A stretch of 64,000 nt of DNA from positions 2,148,740 through 2,212,739 of the forward strand of contig NZ_LT799418.1 in NCBI RefSeq assembly GCF_900162725.1, in the 5' to 3' direction. Position 1 is the first letter of the stretch. Every line of letters starts with the position of its first letter. Source of the stretch: Parabacteroides sp. Marseille-P3160 (GTDB lineage: Bacteria > Bacteroidota > Bacteroidia > Bacteroidales > Tannerellaceae). The notes beneath the pieces are model-generated. The model was not told where the DNA came from and made no database searches. It was given only the letters and a program-made list of their open reading frames with translations. Below, in pieces: positions 1 through 7,163 of this stretch. The position numbers and the translations under genes were made by a program.

Positions 1-336
1 CAAATCTTCTTCGGATGTTGAAGTATATCCGGAGATCGAAACATCTGTAATATATTCAGAATGTATATATTTATGTTTTAGAAAATTGATAGCGGCATTT
101 CGTGCTATGGTATGTAAATATGAATTAAATGATTTAGATAAATCAATACTTTCTCTATTTATCCAAAGATTAACAAATATCTCTTCAGTCAATTCTTCGG
201 CATCAACCTCAGACTTTATATATCCGAAAATAAATATTCTAATTTTATTGTAATAGGCAATAAAAACAGATTCAAAAGCCTTGTGATTTCCATTTTGCAG
301 CGCATTTAATATTTTTATGTCAATATGATTGCCCAT
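1..336 (-). CDS. ECF-type RNA polymerase sigma factor, partial
   Basis: Starting from an ATG at 336 the minus strand stays open for 112 codons and runs off the left edge, so the C-terminal part (region 4) is missing. The protein starts MGNHIDIKIL and shows the region-2 layout of Bacteroidetes ECF sigma factors: a helix AFESVFIAYYNKIRIFIFGY, the acidic stretch VDAEELTEEIFVNLW, then FNSYLHTIARNAAINFLKHK. Proteins of this kind direct RNA polymerase to a few promoters, often for surface polysaccharide or iron uptake genes with an anti-sigma partner. The partner would lie outside the window. This gene probably belongs to the flanking chromosome rather than to the mobile element. Confidence 0.8.
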   Translation of the reverse strand, partial: MGNHIDIKILNALQNGNHKAFESVFIAYYNKIRIFIFGYIKSEVDAEELTEEIFVNLWINRESIDLSKSFNSYLHTIARNAAINFLKHKYIHSEYITDVSISGYTSTSEEDL

Positions 337-524
337 TCAATATTCGATAAACTAATTCTTTTTATTTTAAACAAAAGAAATAATAATTTGTTGGATATAA
401 CACACATTTTTTGAAAAGTTAAGAGTAAAAAAAGGATTCTATGTTGGATTAAGATAAAATATGATTTACCATTGGCACTGAATTATTTGAAACAATGGTG
501 TTACCTATTTTGTCCGGAACGGAA

Positions 525-545
525 TCGGTAACGATTTAGGCACAA
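525..545 (+). repeat. GGTAAC-type repeat, copy 1
   Basis: Starts TCGGTAACGATTTAGG and continues CACAA. It matches copy 2 at 744-764 at 20 of 21 positions. Extended leftwards (GAATCGGTAACGA...TAGG), it also resembles the minus strand of 53648-53666, next to an integrase remnant. It could be an integrase arm or attachment site. Confidence 0.6.
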
Positions 546-602
546 AACTGTGTCCTTTGGGGGCTTTTTTCTGACTTTTATCCCGGACAAAAAGGTAATA
601 AA

Positions 603-633
603 AAAACCTACAAGTTGTTGACTTGTAGGTTTT
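603..633. terminator. Bidirectional hairpin terminator
   Basis: A perfect 13-bp stem (AAAACCTACAAGT at 603-615, ACTTGTAGGTTTT at 621-633) with a 5-base loop. It is flanked by A and T runs on both sides, so it can act as an intrinsic terminator in either direction. No gene ends immediately next to it. Confidence 0.75.
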
Positions 634-743
634 TGTCCGTTTGTTGTCTGTTTTTGTCCAGACCTTTCAGCGGAGAGAGAGGTCGGTGAACCTTCCCATC
701 CATATAACTTTAAGTCAACACTTTATATTTTCCAAACTTATTG

Positions 744-764
744 TCGGTAACGAATTAGGCACAA
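744..764 (+). repeat. GGTAAC-type repeat, copy 2
   Basis: Second copy of the repeat at 525-545, 219 bp downstream in the same orientation. The only difference is A in place of T inside GGTAACGAWTTAGG. Confidence 0.6.
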
Positions 765-877
765 GTTTCAGAGTCCTATTTGTCCACCTTTGACCTATGC
801 TTTTCTGCATATATCTTGGGTTCAAAGATACAAGCTTTTTCTGAATTGGCAAAACATCTATCCCATAATGTTTTGAC

Positions 878-929
878 TTAGTGCAAGGTGCAAGTATCTA
901 TATATAGATATGCTTGCACCTTGCACTAA
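878..929 (-). terminator. Long hairpin after the HxlR gene
   Basis: Perfect 17-bp arms (TTAGTGCAAGGTGCAAG at 878-894, CTTGCACCTTGCACTAA at 913-929), with an inner TATCTA/TAGATA pairing. It lies 2 bases beyond the stop of the HxlR-family gene on the minus strand, so it most likely ends that transcript. The U tract is weak, but the stem is unusually long. Confidence 0.65.
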
Positions 930-931
930 AA

Positions 932-1288
932 CTATTTATCAATCTCTGTCCTCTTTAAAAAGTCAGCTTTGTACTTATCTCCCCACTGCCATAAATTATC
1001 AATGATTAGAATCAGTTCTTTACCAGATTCTGTCAGTGAGTATTCCACTTTTAATGGCAACACAGGATAAACCTTCTTTTGTAGGATACCCATTTTTTCC
1101 AATTCGCCCAATTGTTTTGTCAATACACGTTTTGGTGCGACACTTATACTCCGATGTAAATCACAAGGTCTTATAACCCCTTTGTCAATTTCAGATATTA
1201 GCCATGCATTCCAGCTTGTCGATAAAATATCAATTGCAATCCTCACTGAACAATCGGAATAGTCCATTGGGTTTTTCTTTACATACAT
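932..1288 (-). CDS. HxlR-family winged-helix transcriptional regulator
   Basis: A 118-residue protein with the HxlR layout: a central winged helix (CDLHRSISVAPKRVLTKQLG as helix-turn-helix, then ELEKMGILQKKVYPVLPLKV as wing) and the typical ending YSLTESGKELILIIDNLWQW. HxlR proteins are dimeric DNA-binding regulators that often respond to reactive compounds or drugs. It is divergent from the UvrA-like gene across 140 bp, so it is the obvious candidate regulator of that gene and perhaps of itself. The family is clear; the ligand and target are inferred. Confidence 0.85.
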   Translation of the reverse strand: MYVKKNPMDYSDCSVRIAIDILSTSWNAWLISEIDKGVIRPCDLHRSISVAPKRVLTKQLGELEKMGILQKKVYPVLPLKVEYSLTESGKELILIIDNLWQWGDKYKADFLKRTEIDK

Positions 1289-1402
1289 ATATCCATCTTT
1301 TGTTTATTCGTCTGCAAAGATAGTCATTTATTAATCAAATAGGGCTAAATTTATCACCGGGTGAAAGATTTATCGCTTATTGCTCAAGTAATTAGCATAT
1401 TC

Positions 1403-1410
1403 TATTTTTG
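1403..1410 (+). promoter_or_regulatory. -7 box of the UvrA-like gene
   Basis: TATTTTTG fits the Bacteroidetes -7 consensus TAnnTTTG and lies 18 bases before the ATG at 1429. A TTG at 1408 that could extend the reading frame falls inside this box, so it cannot be the start. Confidence 0.6.
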
Positions 1411-1428
1411 CAAAAAATATTTTTAAAT

Positions 1429-3690
1429 ATGAGCAAAAATGATATTATAGTTAAAGGAGCAAGAGAGAATAATTTAAAAAACATCTCAGTTAAAATACCC
1501 AAAAAGAAGATAACGGTATTTACTGGAGTATCGGGTTCTGGTAAGACTTCATTAGTATTTGATACAATAGCAGCTGAATCACAAAGGCTTTTGAATGAGA
1601 CTTATGATAGTTTTATTCGTCATCGATTGCAACAATATGGCAAACCAGATGTGGACAGCTTGCAGAACTTAGCAGTTGCAATTATCGTGAACCAAAAAAG
1701 AATAGAAGGAAGCGCTCGTTCAACAGTAGGTACTATAACGGACATTTATTCTCTTTTAAGGTTGCTCTTTTCCAGAATTGGAAAACCTTTCATTGGTCAT
1801 TCCTCTGTTTTTTCGTTTAACAATCCGCAAGGAATGTGTTCTTGCTGCGAAGGACTTGGCAAAACAAGTATTGTTGATTTAAATGAATTGATAGATAAAG
1901 AGCGTTCATTAAATGAAGGTGCGATAAAATTTCCTACGTTTGAAGTTGGTGGATGGCGTTGGACTCGGTATGTCTATTCAGGACTGTTTGACAATAATAA
2001 GAAGATAAAGGATTATACGGAAAATGAGTGGTATAATCTTGTTTATGCAAACGATTTGAAGTTAACTAATCCTGACCCGAGATTTCCTAAAACTGGAATA
2101 TATGAAGGGATTTTACCACGTTTTGAACGCAGTTTCTTCAAGAAAGAATCAAAGGAAATTACAGGCAAGAGTGCATCAAGATATAAGGAAGTCGTAAAAC
2201 AAGGCCTCTGTCCCGAATGTAATGGAACTCGTTTGAATCCTCGGGTATTAAGCTGCAAGATTGAAGGAAGGAGTATTGCCGACTGTTGCAATATGCAAAT
2301 TGACGATTTACTGGAATTCATTAAAACCTTAAAAGACGACTCTATCACTCCATTATTGGATTCAATCATTAAAAATCTTGAAAACTTATTGTCCATTGGG
2401 TTGGGATATTTGACTTTAGGCAGGGAAACATCTTCATTGTCTGGCGGAGAATCACAACGAATAAAACTTGTCCGGCATTTGGGTAGCAGTCTGACAGACC
2501 TTACATACATTTTCGATGAACCAAGTATTGGGTTACATCCAAATGATGTACAACGATTAAATAAATTATTAATCGAATTGAAGGATAAAGGTAATACCGT
2601 ATTGATCATAGAACATGATCCCGATGTAATAGCTATAGCTGACCATATCGTCGATATGGGAATTGGTTCTGGTAAAAAAGGTGGTAATATCGTTTATGAA
2701 GGTAACCTTGACGGCTTGAAAAAAGCAGACACGCCAACTGGTATTTATCTTAATTGCAATAATTTGCTTAAAAGCAACTACAGAAAATCATCAGACTATC
2801 TTATCATACAAAATAGCACACTCCACAATCTGAAAGGTATATCAGTTCAGATTCCCAAAGAAGTACTGACAGTGATTACAGGCGTAGCCGGTTCTGGAAA
2901 AAGCTCAATTGTAAAGTCGTTAATCAATCAGTATAAAGATATAGTTGTAATAGATCAAAGTGCTTTGCGAGGCAGCAAAAGGTCTAATATTGCAACATAT
3001 ACAGGGATATTGGATCTAATACGGGGATTATTTGCAAAACAAAACGGCGTCAAACAATCATTGTTTAGTAATAATTCAGATGGCGCTTGTCCCGAATGTA
3101 AAGGATTGGGTACAATATCAACTGATATCGCCTTTTTAGATGCAGTGGAAGTACGTTGCGAGCATTGCAACGGAAGTGGTTTTAAACCGGAAGTCTTGAA
3201 ATATCGGTTATATGGTAAAAGTATCACAGACATAATGACAATGACGATTAGCGAGGCGAATACATTTTTCAATGAACATGAAATAACTGGACCACTCAAT
3301 CGACTTTGCGAAGTAGGTTTGGATTATTTGACATTGGGACAATCATTAAATACATTTTCAGGTGGCGAACGCCAACGCCTTAAACTGGCAACAGAACTGA
3401 ATAATAAAGGAAATGTATATGTCTTTGATGAACCTACCACAGGGCTTCATGGCTCAGACATATCTAAACTTATAAAGCTATTCAACAAGTTGGTTAATAA
3501 TAAAAATACGGTTATTATTATTGAACACAATATGGATGTTATCAGTCAAGCCGATTGGATAATAGATATGGGGCCAGGTGCTGGAAAAGATGGTGGAAAT
3601 ATAATATTCGAAGGGATTCCACAAAAGATTATTGCAGACAAAGTATCTTTAACAGGCAAGTATTTGGCTATGTATTTGGATCACAGATAA
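1429..3690 (+). CDS. Short UvrA-like ABC ATPase (excinuclease A paralogue)
   Basis: 753 residues from the ATG at 1429. Two UvrA-type ATPase halves are visible. The first has Walker A GVSGSGKT near residue 33, zinc-module cysteines CSCCEGLG and CPECNGTR, signature LSGGESQR and Walker B IFDEPSIGLHP. The second has GVAGSGKSS, CPECKGLG and CEHCNGSG, FSGGERQR and VFDEPTTGLHG. Housekeeping UvrA is about 940 residues, so this belongs to the shorter paralogues, some of which protect DNA against intercalating or alkylating drugs. It is divergent from the HxlR regulator and followed 15 bp later by an RteC gene, probably in one operon. Its role as a drug-protection factor is inferred. Confidence 0.85.
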   Translation: MSKNDIIVKGARENNLKNISVKIPKKKITVFTGVSGSGKTSLVFDTIAAESQRLLNETYDSFIRHRLQQYGKPDVDSLQNLAVAIIVNQKRIEGSARSTVGTITDIYSLLRLLFSRIGKPFIGHSSVFSFNNPQGMCSCCEGLGKTSIVDLNELIDKERSLNEGAIKFPTFEVGGWRWTRYVYSGLFDNNKKIKDYTENEWYNLVYANDLKLTNPDPRFPKTGIYEGILPRFERSFFKKESKEITGKSASRYKEVVKQGLCPECNGTRLNPRVLSCKIEGRSIADCCNMQIDDLLEFIKTLKDDSITPLLDSIIKNLENLLSIGLGYLTLGRETSSLSGGESQRIKLVRHLGSSLTDLTYIFDEPSIGLHPNDVQRLNKLLIELKDKGNTVLIIEHDPDVIAIADHIVDMGIGSGKKGGNIVYEGNLDGLKKADTPTGIYLNCNNLLKSNYRKSSDYLIIQNSTLHNLKGISVQIPKEVLTVITGVAGSGKSSIVKSLINQYKDIVVIDQSALRGSKRSNIATYTGILDLIRGLFAKQNGVKQSLFSNNSDGACPECKGLGTISTDIAFLDAVEVRCEHCNGSGFKPEVLKYRLYGKSITDIMTMTISEANTFFNEHEITGPLNRLCEVGLDYLTLGQSLNTFSGGERQRLKLATELNNKGNVYVFDEPTTGLHGSDISKLIKLFNKLVNNKNTVIIIEHNMDVISQADWIIDMGPGAGKDGGNIIFEGIPQKIIADKVSLTGKYLAMYLDHR

Positions 3691-3705
3691 AATTCGAATA
3701 TAATC

Positions 3706-4551
3706 ATGATGAATAAGATATACCAGATTTCAGAAGAACTAACTTCTATTGTTCGAGAAAAAGAGTTAGAAATGTCTGATATTATAAGGGATGTCCCTCC
3801 TACTATATTGTTATTGGAAAACGGCTTTATTGATCTTAAGAATATTGTATCAAGTTTTACATTTCCATCGAAACGCGATGAAATAATGTTCTTTAAAGAG
3901 ATAAAACCTCAATTGTTTAGTAAGTTGATTTTTTTTCGTAAAATATATCAGTTGGAGTTAAACCGTCCCATCTCAAATTACAAAACAATCCGGGTATATT
4001 TAGAGAGAGAACATGAACGAATCAATCTGTTTTATAACAGAAATACAGAATTTATACAATATTACCGTTCCGGTAAAGCAAATTTTGACGAATATTATTT
4101 TGTAAGAGGAAGGAAAGATATGGAATTAAATCTTGAGAGTTTTTATTTTGAGCGAGATCCAAGATTTTCCACACATTTCGATTTCAAAGTAGCGAGATTG
4201 CTGGCAAATGATATGTTAGCTGCACACTTAAATTATCAATTATCCAAATTGAAATATCAGGAAGAGAATGACTTTTCAACAGATATTGAAATTCCTTTTG
4301 CCCAATGGACGGATAAAAAAACGGCTCTCACTGAAATCATATACGGCATTTATGAAGAAAAGAGCATTAATTCCGGAAACATCGAAATAAAAGCTTTGGC
4401 AACTATTTTTGGCAGAATATTCAATGTCGATTTAAATGATATTTATCATATATACTTAGAAATCAGAAGTCGAAAAACTAACAGGACAGAATTTCTAAAC
4501 CGACTGATTAAGACTCTGAACAAGAGAATGGATGAAGCTGACAGTAAATAA
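3706..4551 (+). CDS. rteC: RteC-family regulator, copy 1
   Basis: 281 residues, matching the RteC family, which in CTnDOT activates the excision operon after tetracycline exposure. Conserved stretches shared with copy 2 (8433-9278) include SDIIRDVP, FFKEIKP, LFSKLI, FIQYYR, LNLESFYFERDP and LLANDMLA. The C-terminal half is probably a winged-helix DNA-binding domain. The gene starts 15 bp after the UvrA-like stop and is likely cotranscribed with it. The usual RteA/RteB two-component partners are not in the window, so this copy may be driven directly by the upstream drug-response gene. Either of the first two ATGs could be the start. Confidence 0.85.
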   Translation: MMNKIYQISEELTSIVREKELEMSDIIRDVPPTILLLENGFIDLKNIVSSFTFPSKRDEIMFFKEIKPQLFSKLIFFRKIYQLELNRPISNYKTIRVYLEREHERINLFYNRNTEFIQYYRSGKANFDEYYFVRGRKDMELNLESFYFERDPRFSTHFDFKVARLLANDMLAAHLNYQLSKLKYQEENDFSTDIEIPFAQWTDKKTALTEIIYGIYEEKSINSGNIEIKALATIFGRIFNVDLNDIYHIYLEIRSRKTNRTEFLNRLIKTLNKRMDEADSK

Positions 4552-4566
4552 ATCAATTTTATGTAT

Positions 4567-4574
4567 TATATTTG
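4567..4574 (+). promoter_or_regulatory. -7 box of the DHFR-like gene leader
   Basis: TATATTTG fits the Bacteroidetes -7 consensus. It lies about 15 bp after the RteC stop and 270 bp before the next gene, so transcription from here would carry a long structured leader. Confidence 0.5.
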
Positions 4575-4686
4575 CATGCGTAAAATAAAGATTTTAAGGA
4601 GTATATTAGATACTTCATAAATATATAACATAACGTTCGCTGAACGTCTCGACACGGAAACTGGTAATTTTCAACTTAAGAACGAG

Positions 4687-4749
4687 ATGGAATGTGCAAT
4701 GTTCATGCTATACGAAAGTATGGCGTGGACTTGCCTGTTTCGTTCTTAG
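4687..4749 (+). CDS. Possible leader peptide
   Basis: ATG to TAG, 20 residues (MECAMFMLYESMAWTCLFRS), lying wholly inside the folded leader. Its stop overlaps the 3' half of one stem (TCGTTCTTAG). A ribosome moving along or stalling on it would open the stem, as in drug-sensing leader peptides. There is no independent evidence of translation, and the frame could be accidental. Confidence 0.4.
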   Translation: MECAMFMLYESMAWTCLFRS

Positions 4750-4775
4750 GGTATACCAGTACCTCGTGTCGAGAC

Positions 4776-4803
4776 AGCGTGAGTTCCACGCTTTTTCTTT
4801 TTA
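4776..4803 (+). terminator. Intrinsic terminator inside the leader
   Basis: AGCGTG (4776-4781) pairs with CACGCT (4787-4792) and is followed by TTTTCTTTTT. It sits between the promoter at 4567 and the ATG at 4844, so read-through must be controlled for the gene to be expressed. Confidence 0.75.
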
Positions 4804-4843
4804 GGTACAGCGAGCAATAGTATAAACATCAAAATCAAGAAAC

Positions 4844-5374
4844 ATGGGAAAAATTAAAGTTTACATTGCCGCTTCACTCGATGGATACATAGCCCGACCA
4901 GACGGAGATTTAGATTGGCTAACCGAATTCCCAAACCACACAAAACAAGACTATGGGTATAATGAAATGCTTGCTTCTGTAGATGCCGTCATCATGGGAG
5001 GAAGAACCTATCATGAATTATCATGCATGGATATTTTATGGCCATACAAGGATAAGAAAACTTTTGTGGTATCTCATAAAGCGATAGATACAAGTGAAAA
5101 TATAGAGTTTATAACTGACAATATTATCGGACAAATATCTGACATAAAAAATAGAAACAGCAAAGATTGTTGGTTAACTGGTGGTGGAGAATTGATTACC
5201 ATGTGCTTAAATGCAGGCTTAATTGACGAGATGCAAATCTGTTATATCCCTGTAATTTTAGGTTCAGGCATTCCACTGTTTCCTAATAAACCTAAAGAAT
5301 CTAATTGGGGGTTGACAGAACATATTGCCTATACTTCCGGCATTATAAAATTGAGTTATAGACTGTTGAGATAA
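4844..5374 (+). CDS. DHFR-like (RibD C-terminal domain) reductase
   Basis: 176 residues of the RibD_C/dihydrofolate reductase-like fold: N-terminal KVYIAASLDGYIARPDGDLDWL, the nucleotide-binding GGRTYHEL, and the C-terminal WLTGGGELITMCL and VILGSGIPLFP. Members reduce pterin- or flavin-precursor-like substrates with NADPH; some related proteins are annotated as trimethoprim-insensitive DHFRs, but this subfamily (YwjB/YyaP-like) has no firm substrate. It sits alone behind a terminator-bearing leader and ahead of the ABC-F and Cfr-like genes, which makes a role in drug response plausible but unproven. Confidence 0.8.
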   Translation: MGKIKVYIAASLDGYIARPDGDLDWLTEFPNHTKQDYGYNEMLASVDAVIMGGRTYHELSCMDILWPYKDKKTFVVSHKAIDTSENIEFITDNIIGQISDIKNRNSKDCWLTGGGELITMCLNAGLIDEMQICYIPVILGSGIPLFPNKPKESNWGLTEHIAYTSGIIKLSYRLLR

Positions 5375-5426
5375 TCACATATGTGGCAATTTGAAAAAAT
5401 GGTTAGGTTTATTCGACTATTATTCA

Positions 5427-5434
5427 TACATTTG
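5427..5434 (+). promoter_or_regulatory. -7 box of the ABC-F/Cfr-like operon
   Basis: TACATTTG matches TAnnTTTG. Transcription would start near 5441 and give a leader of about 120 bases before the ABC-F ATG. Confidence 0.5.
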
Positions 5435-5457
5435 CAATCGAATTTAAAAATACTCCG

Positions 5458-5563
5458 ATGAAAATAAACAATTAATAGTTGGTTTAATTAAACCGACACC
5501 ATAGAGTTCTACATATTTCGGTTTAATCCGATTCCTCTTTGGAATCACTATTAATTGTAACAA
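5458..5563 (+). promoter_or_regulatory. Folded leader of the ABC-F gene with tiny reading frame
   Basis: A five-codon frame (ATG 5458, MKINN, stop 5473-5475) is followed by competing hairpins. CAATTAATAGT (5469-5479) pairs perfectly with ACTATTAATTG (5547-5557), ending 6 bases before the ABC-F ATG. GGTTTAATTAAACC (5481-5494) is a palindrome, and its right half plus GA can pair instead with TCGGTTTAAT (5518-5527). GATTCC (5530-5535) pairs with GGAATC (5541-5546). This resembles the ribosome-stalling leaders of erm and ABC-F resistance genes, where stalling frees the next start codon. Confidence 0.65.
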
Positions 5564-7153
5564 ATGAGCATTATCATAAGTGATGTTTCTTATCACTATT
5601 TCAATCAGCATACATTATTTGAAACTGTAAGTTTTTCTGTTTCAAAAGGCGAGAAAGTATCCCTTATTGGTAATAACGGAGTAGGAAAATCAACCCTGCT
5701 AAAGTTATTGGCAGAAGAACTTACGCCATCTTCCGGCAACATCCGAACAGAATCGAAGCCGTACTACGTTCCCCAACAGATAAATATCAAAGAGCAGACT
5801 ATTGCCGAAGCTCTCGGTGTATCAGAAAAACTAAATGCTCTCAACGCAATCTTTGGAGGAGCTTCTGAACAGGCTTACTATGACATCTTAAATGATGATT
5901 GGGAGGTAGAAAACAAATGTCATTCAGCTTTGAAGCTATGGGGATTGCAGGATATGGCTCTTGATTCTTCTATTTCATTATTAAGTGGAGGAGAAAAAAC
6001 GAAAGTTCTATTGGCCGGATTGGCTCTACATAAGCCGGATATTGTTTTACTAGATGAACCGACCAATCACCTTGACTTTTCGGCTCACAAAAAAATATAT
6101 GAATACATCACATCTACCAAAGCAGCAGTTGTGGTTGTCAGTCATGATGTCAGTTTATTAAACCTTTTGGATACGACTTACGAGCTATCATCGAAAGGAA
6201 TCAAGCTATATGGTGGAAATTATGACTTTTACAGGGAGCAAAAAGCGATTGAAGATCGTGCATTAGAGCAGCAGATTGATGCCGAGCAAACAGCACTTCG
6301 TGTAGCACGAAAGAAAGCACAAGAAGTTCAAGAGCGTCAGGACAGACGCGCATCGCAAGGCGAACGCAGCAAACAAAAAGGCGGTGTTGCCCGAATCATT
6401 ATGAATACCCGTGGCAATTTGGCTGAGAATAGTTCTGCAAAATTAAAGGTAAAGCATTCCGGTATCATTGACGATACTCAACAACGTTTGTCCGCATTAC
6501 GGGAACGACAAAAAAACAGTGCAGAATTAAAAGTCAATTTTGAAAATGCAAAACTACATGACGGAAAGGTTTTGATTACTACCAAAGACCTAAATTTCGG
6601 TTACGCTAAAGATAAATTATTGTGGCAATCTCCGATTGATGTCGAAATAAGGAGTGGTGAGAGAATCCATATTCTTGGCAATAACGGAAGTGGTAAAACA
6701 ACGTTTATCAAGTTGCTCCTTGGAGAACTTTCGCCAACACAAGGCGAAGTCACGAAAAGCAGCTTTTCTTATGTCTATCTCGACCAAGAATATGAGCAAG
6801 TCAATCAAGCCCGAACTCTTTTGGAGTTAGCCGAACGATACAATGAACACAACTTAGCAGATCACGAAATAAAACTCCGATTGAATCGGGCATTATTTCC
6901 GCAGTCAACATGGGATAAGAGTTGCCAAACATTAAGTGGAGGCGAACGAATGCGTCTCTACTTATGTTGCTTGATGATTTCCAATCATATACCCGATATT
7001 TTCATATTGGATGAGCCTACGAACAATCTCGATTTATCGAGTCTATCAATCCTGACTAATACCATCAAAAACTATCGAGGAACAGTATTAATCATTTCTC
7101 ATGACGAATATTTCATTAATGAAGTTAGTATAACTAAAGCATTAGAACTATAA
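5564..7153 (+). CDS. ABC-F ATPase, probable ribosome protection protein
   Basis: 529 residues with two ABC domains and no membrane segment, the ABC-F plan. Domain 1: Walker A GNNGVGKST near residue 37, LSGGEKTK, LLDEPTNHLDF. Domain 2: GNNGSGKTT, LSGGERMR, ILDEPTNNLDL. Between them lies the charged, helical interdomain linker (about residues 225-325) that reaches the peptidyl transferase centre in resistance members. ABC-F resistance proteins (Msr, Lsa, Vga, OptrA types) dislodge drugs from the 50S subunit. The folded leader and the adjoining Cfr-like gene, which acts on the same site, support a resistance rather than housekeeping role. The drug range cannot be read from sequence alone. Confidence 0.85.
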   Translation: MSIIISDVSYHYFNQHTLFETVSFSVSKGEKVSLIGNNGVGKSTLLKLLAEELTPSSGNIRTESKPYYVPQQINIKEQTIAEALGVSEKLNALNAIFGGASEQAYYDILNDDWEVENKCHSALKLWGLQDMALDSSISLLSGGEKTKVLLAGLALHKPDIVLLDEPTNHLDFSAHKKIYEYITSTKAAVVVVSHDVSLLNLLDTTYELSSKGIKLYGGNYDFYREQKAIEDRALEQQIDAEQTALRVARKKAQEVQERQDRRASQGERSKQKGGVARIIMNTRGNLAENSSAKLKVKHSGIIDDTQQRLSALRERQKNSAELKVNFENAKLHDGKVLITTKDLNFGYAKDKLLWQSPIDVEIRSGERIHILGNNGSGKTTFIKLLLGELSPTQGEVTKSSFSYVYLDQEYEQVNQARTLLELAERYNEHNLADHEIKLRLNRALFPQSTWDKSCQTLSGGERMRLYLCCLMISNHIPDIFILDEPTNNLDLSSLSILTNTIKNYRGTVLIISHDEYFINEVSITKALEL

Positions 7154-7163
7154 CATAATATAT

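Larger units (their letters stand above)
337..931. other. Gene-free junction region
   Basis: About 600 bases without a convincing reading frame on either strand. It holds a perfect 13-bp hairpin at 603-633, a near-perfect 21-bp direct repeat at 525-545 and 744-764, and a long hairpin at 878-929. The mixture of terminators and GGTAAC-type repeats, lying between a chromosomal-looking sigma gene and mobile-element cargo, suggests an element boundary. That interpretation is inference. Confidence 0.6.
4634..4803 (+). ncRNA. Structured leader RNA with terminator (attenuator candidate)
   Basis: A nested stem is built from GTCTCGACACG (4646-4656) with CGTGTCGAGAC (4765-4775), ACTGGTA (4660-4666) with TACCAGT (4754-4760), AAGAACGA (4678-4685) with TCGTTCTT (4740-4747), GCAA with TTGC, and a 10-bp apical stem (4704-4713 with 4718-4727, two G-U pairs) closed by a GAAA loop. 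Directly after it comes an intrinsic terminator. A 20-codon reading frame (4687-4749) lies in the upper part. CGCT before the outer stem can pair with AGCG after it, which would take the 5' arm of the terminator. This is the expected design of a termination/antitermination switch for the DHFR-like gene. Confidence 0.65.

Noticed and set aside
672-690. Remnant of a tRNA 3' end (CAGCGGAGAGAGAGG)
   Set aside because: The short string resembles the reverse complement of tRNA ends in Bacteroidales, but the following bases do not form a T-arm or any cloverleaf.
4634-4775. Integron attC site before the DHFR-like gene
   Set aside because: The long inverted repeat and a DHFR-like gene suggested a cassette, but the GTTRRRY/RYYYAAC core pair is missing, the stem has a GAAA cap, and an intrinsic terminator follows; an RNA leader fits better.
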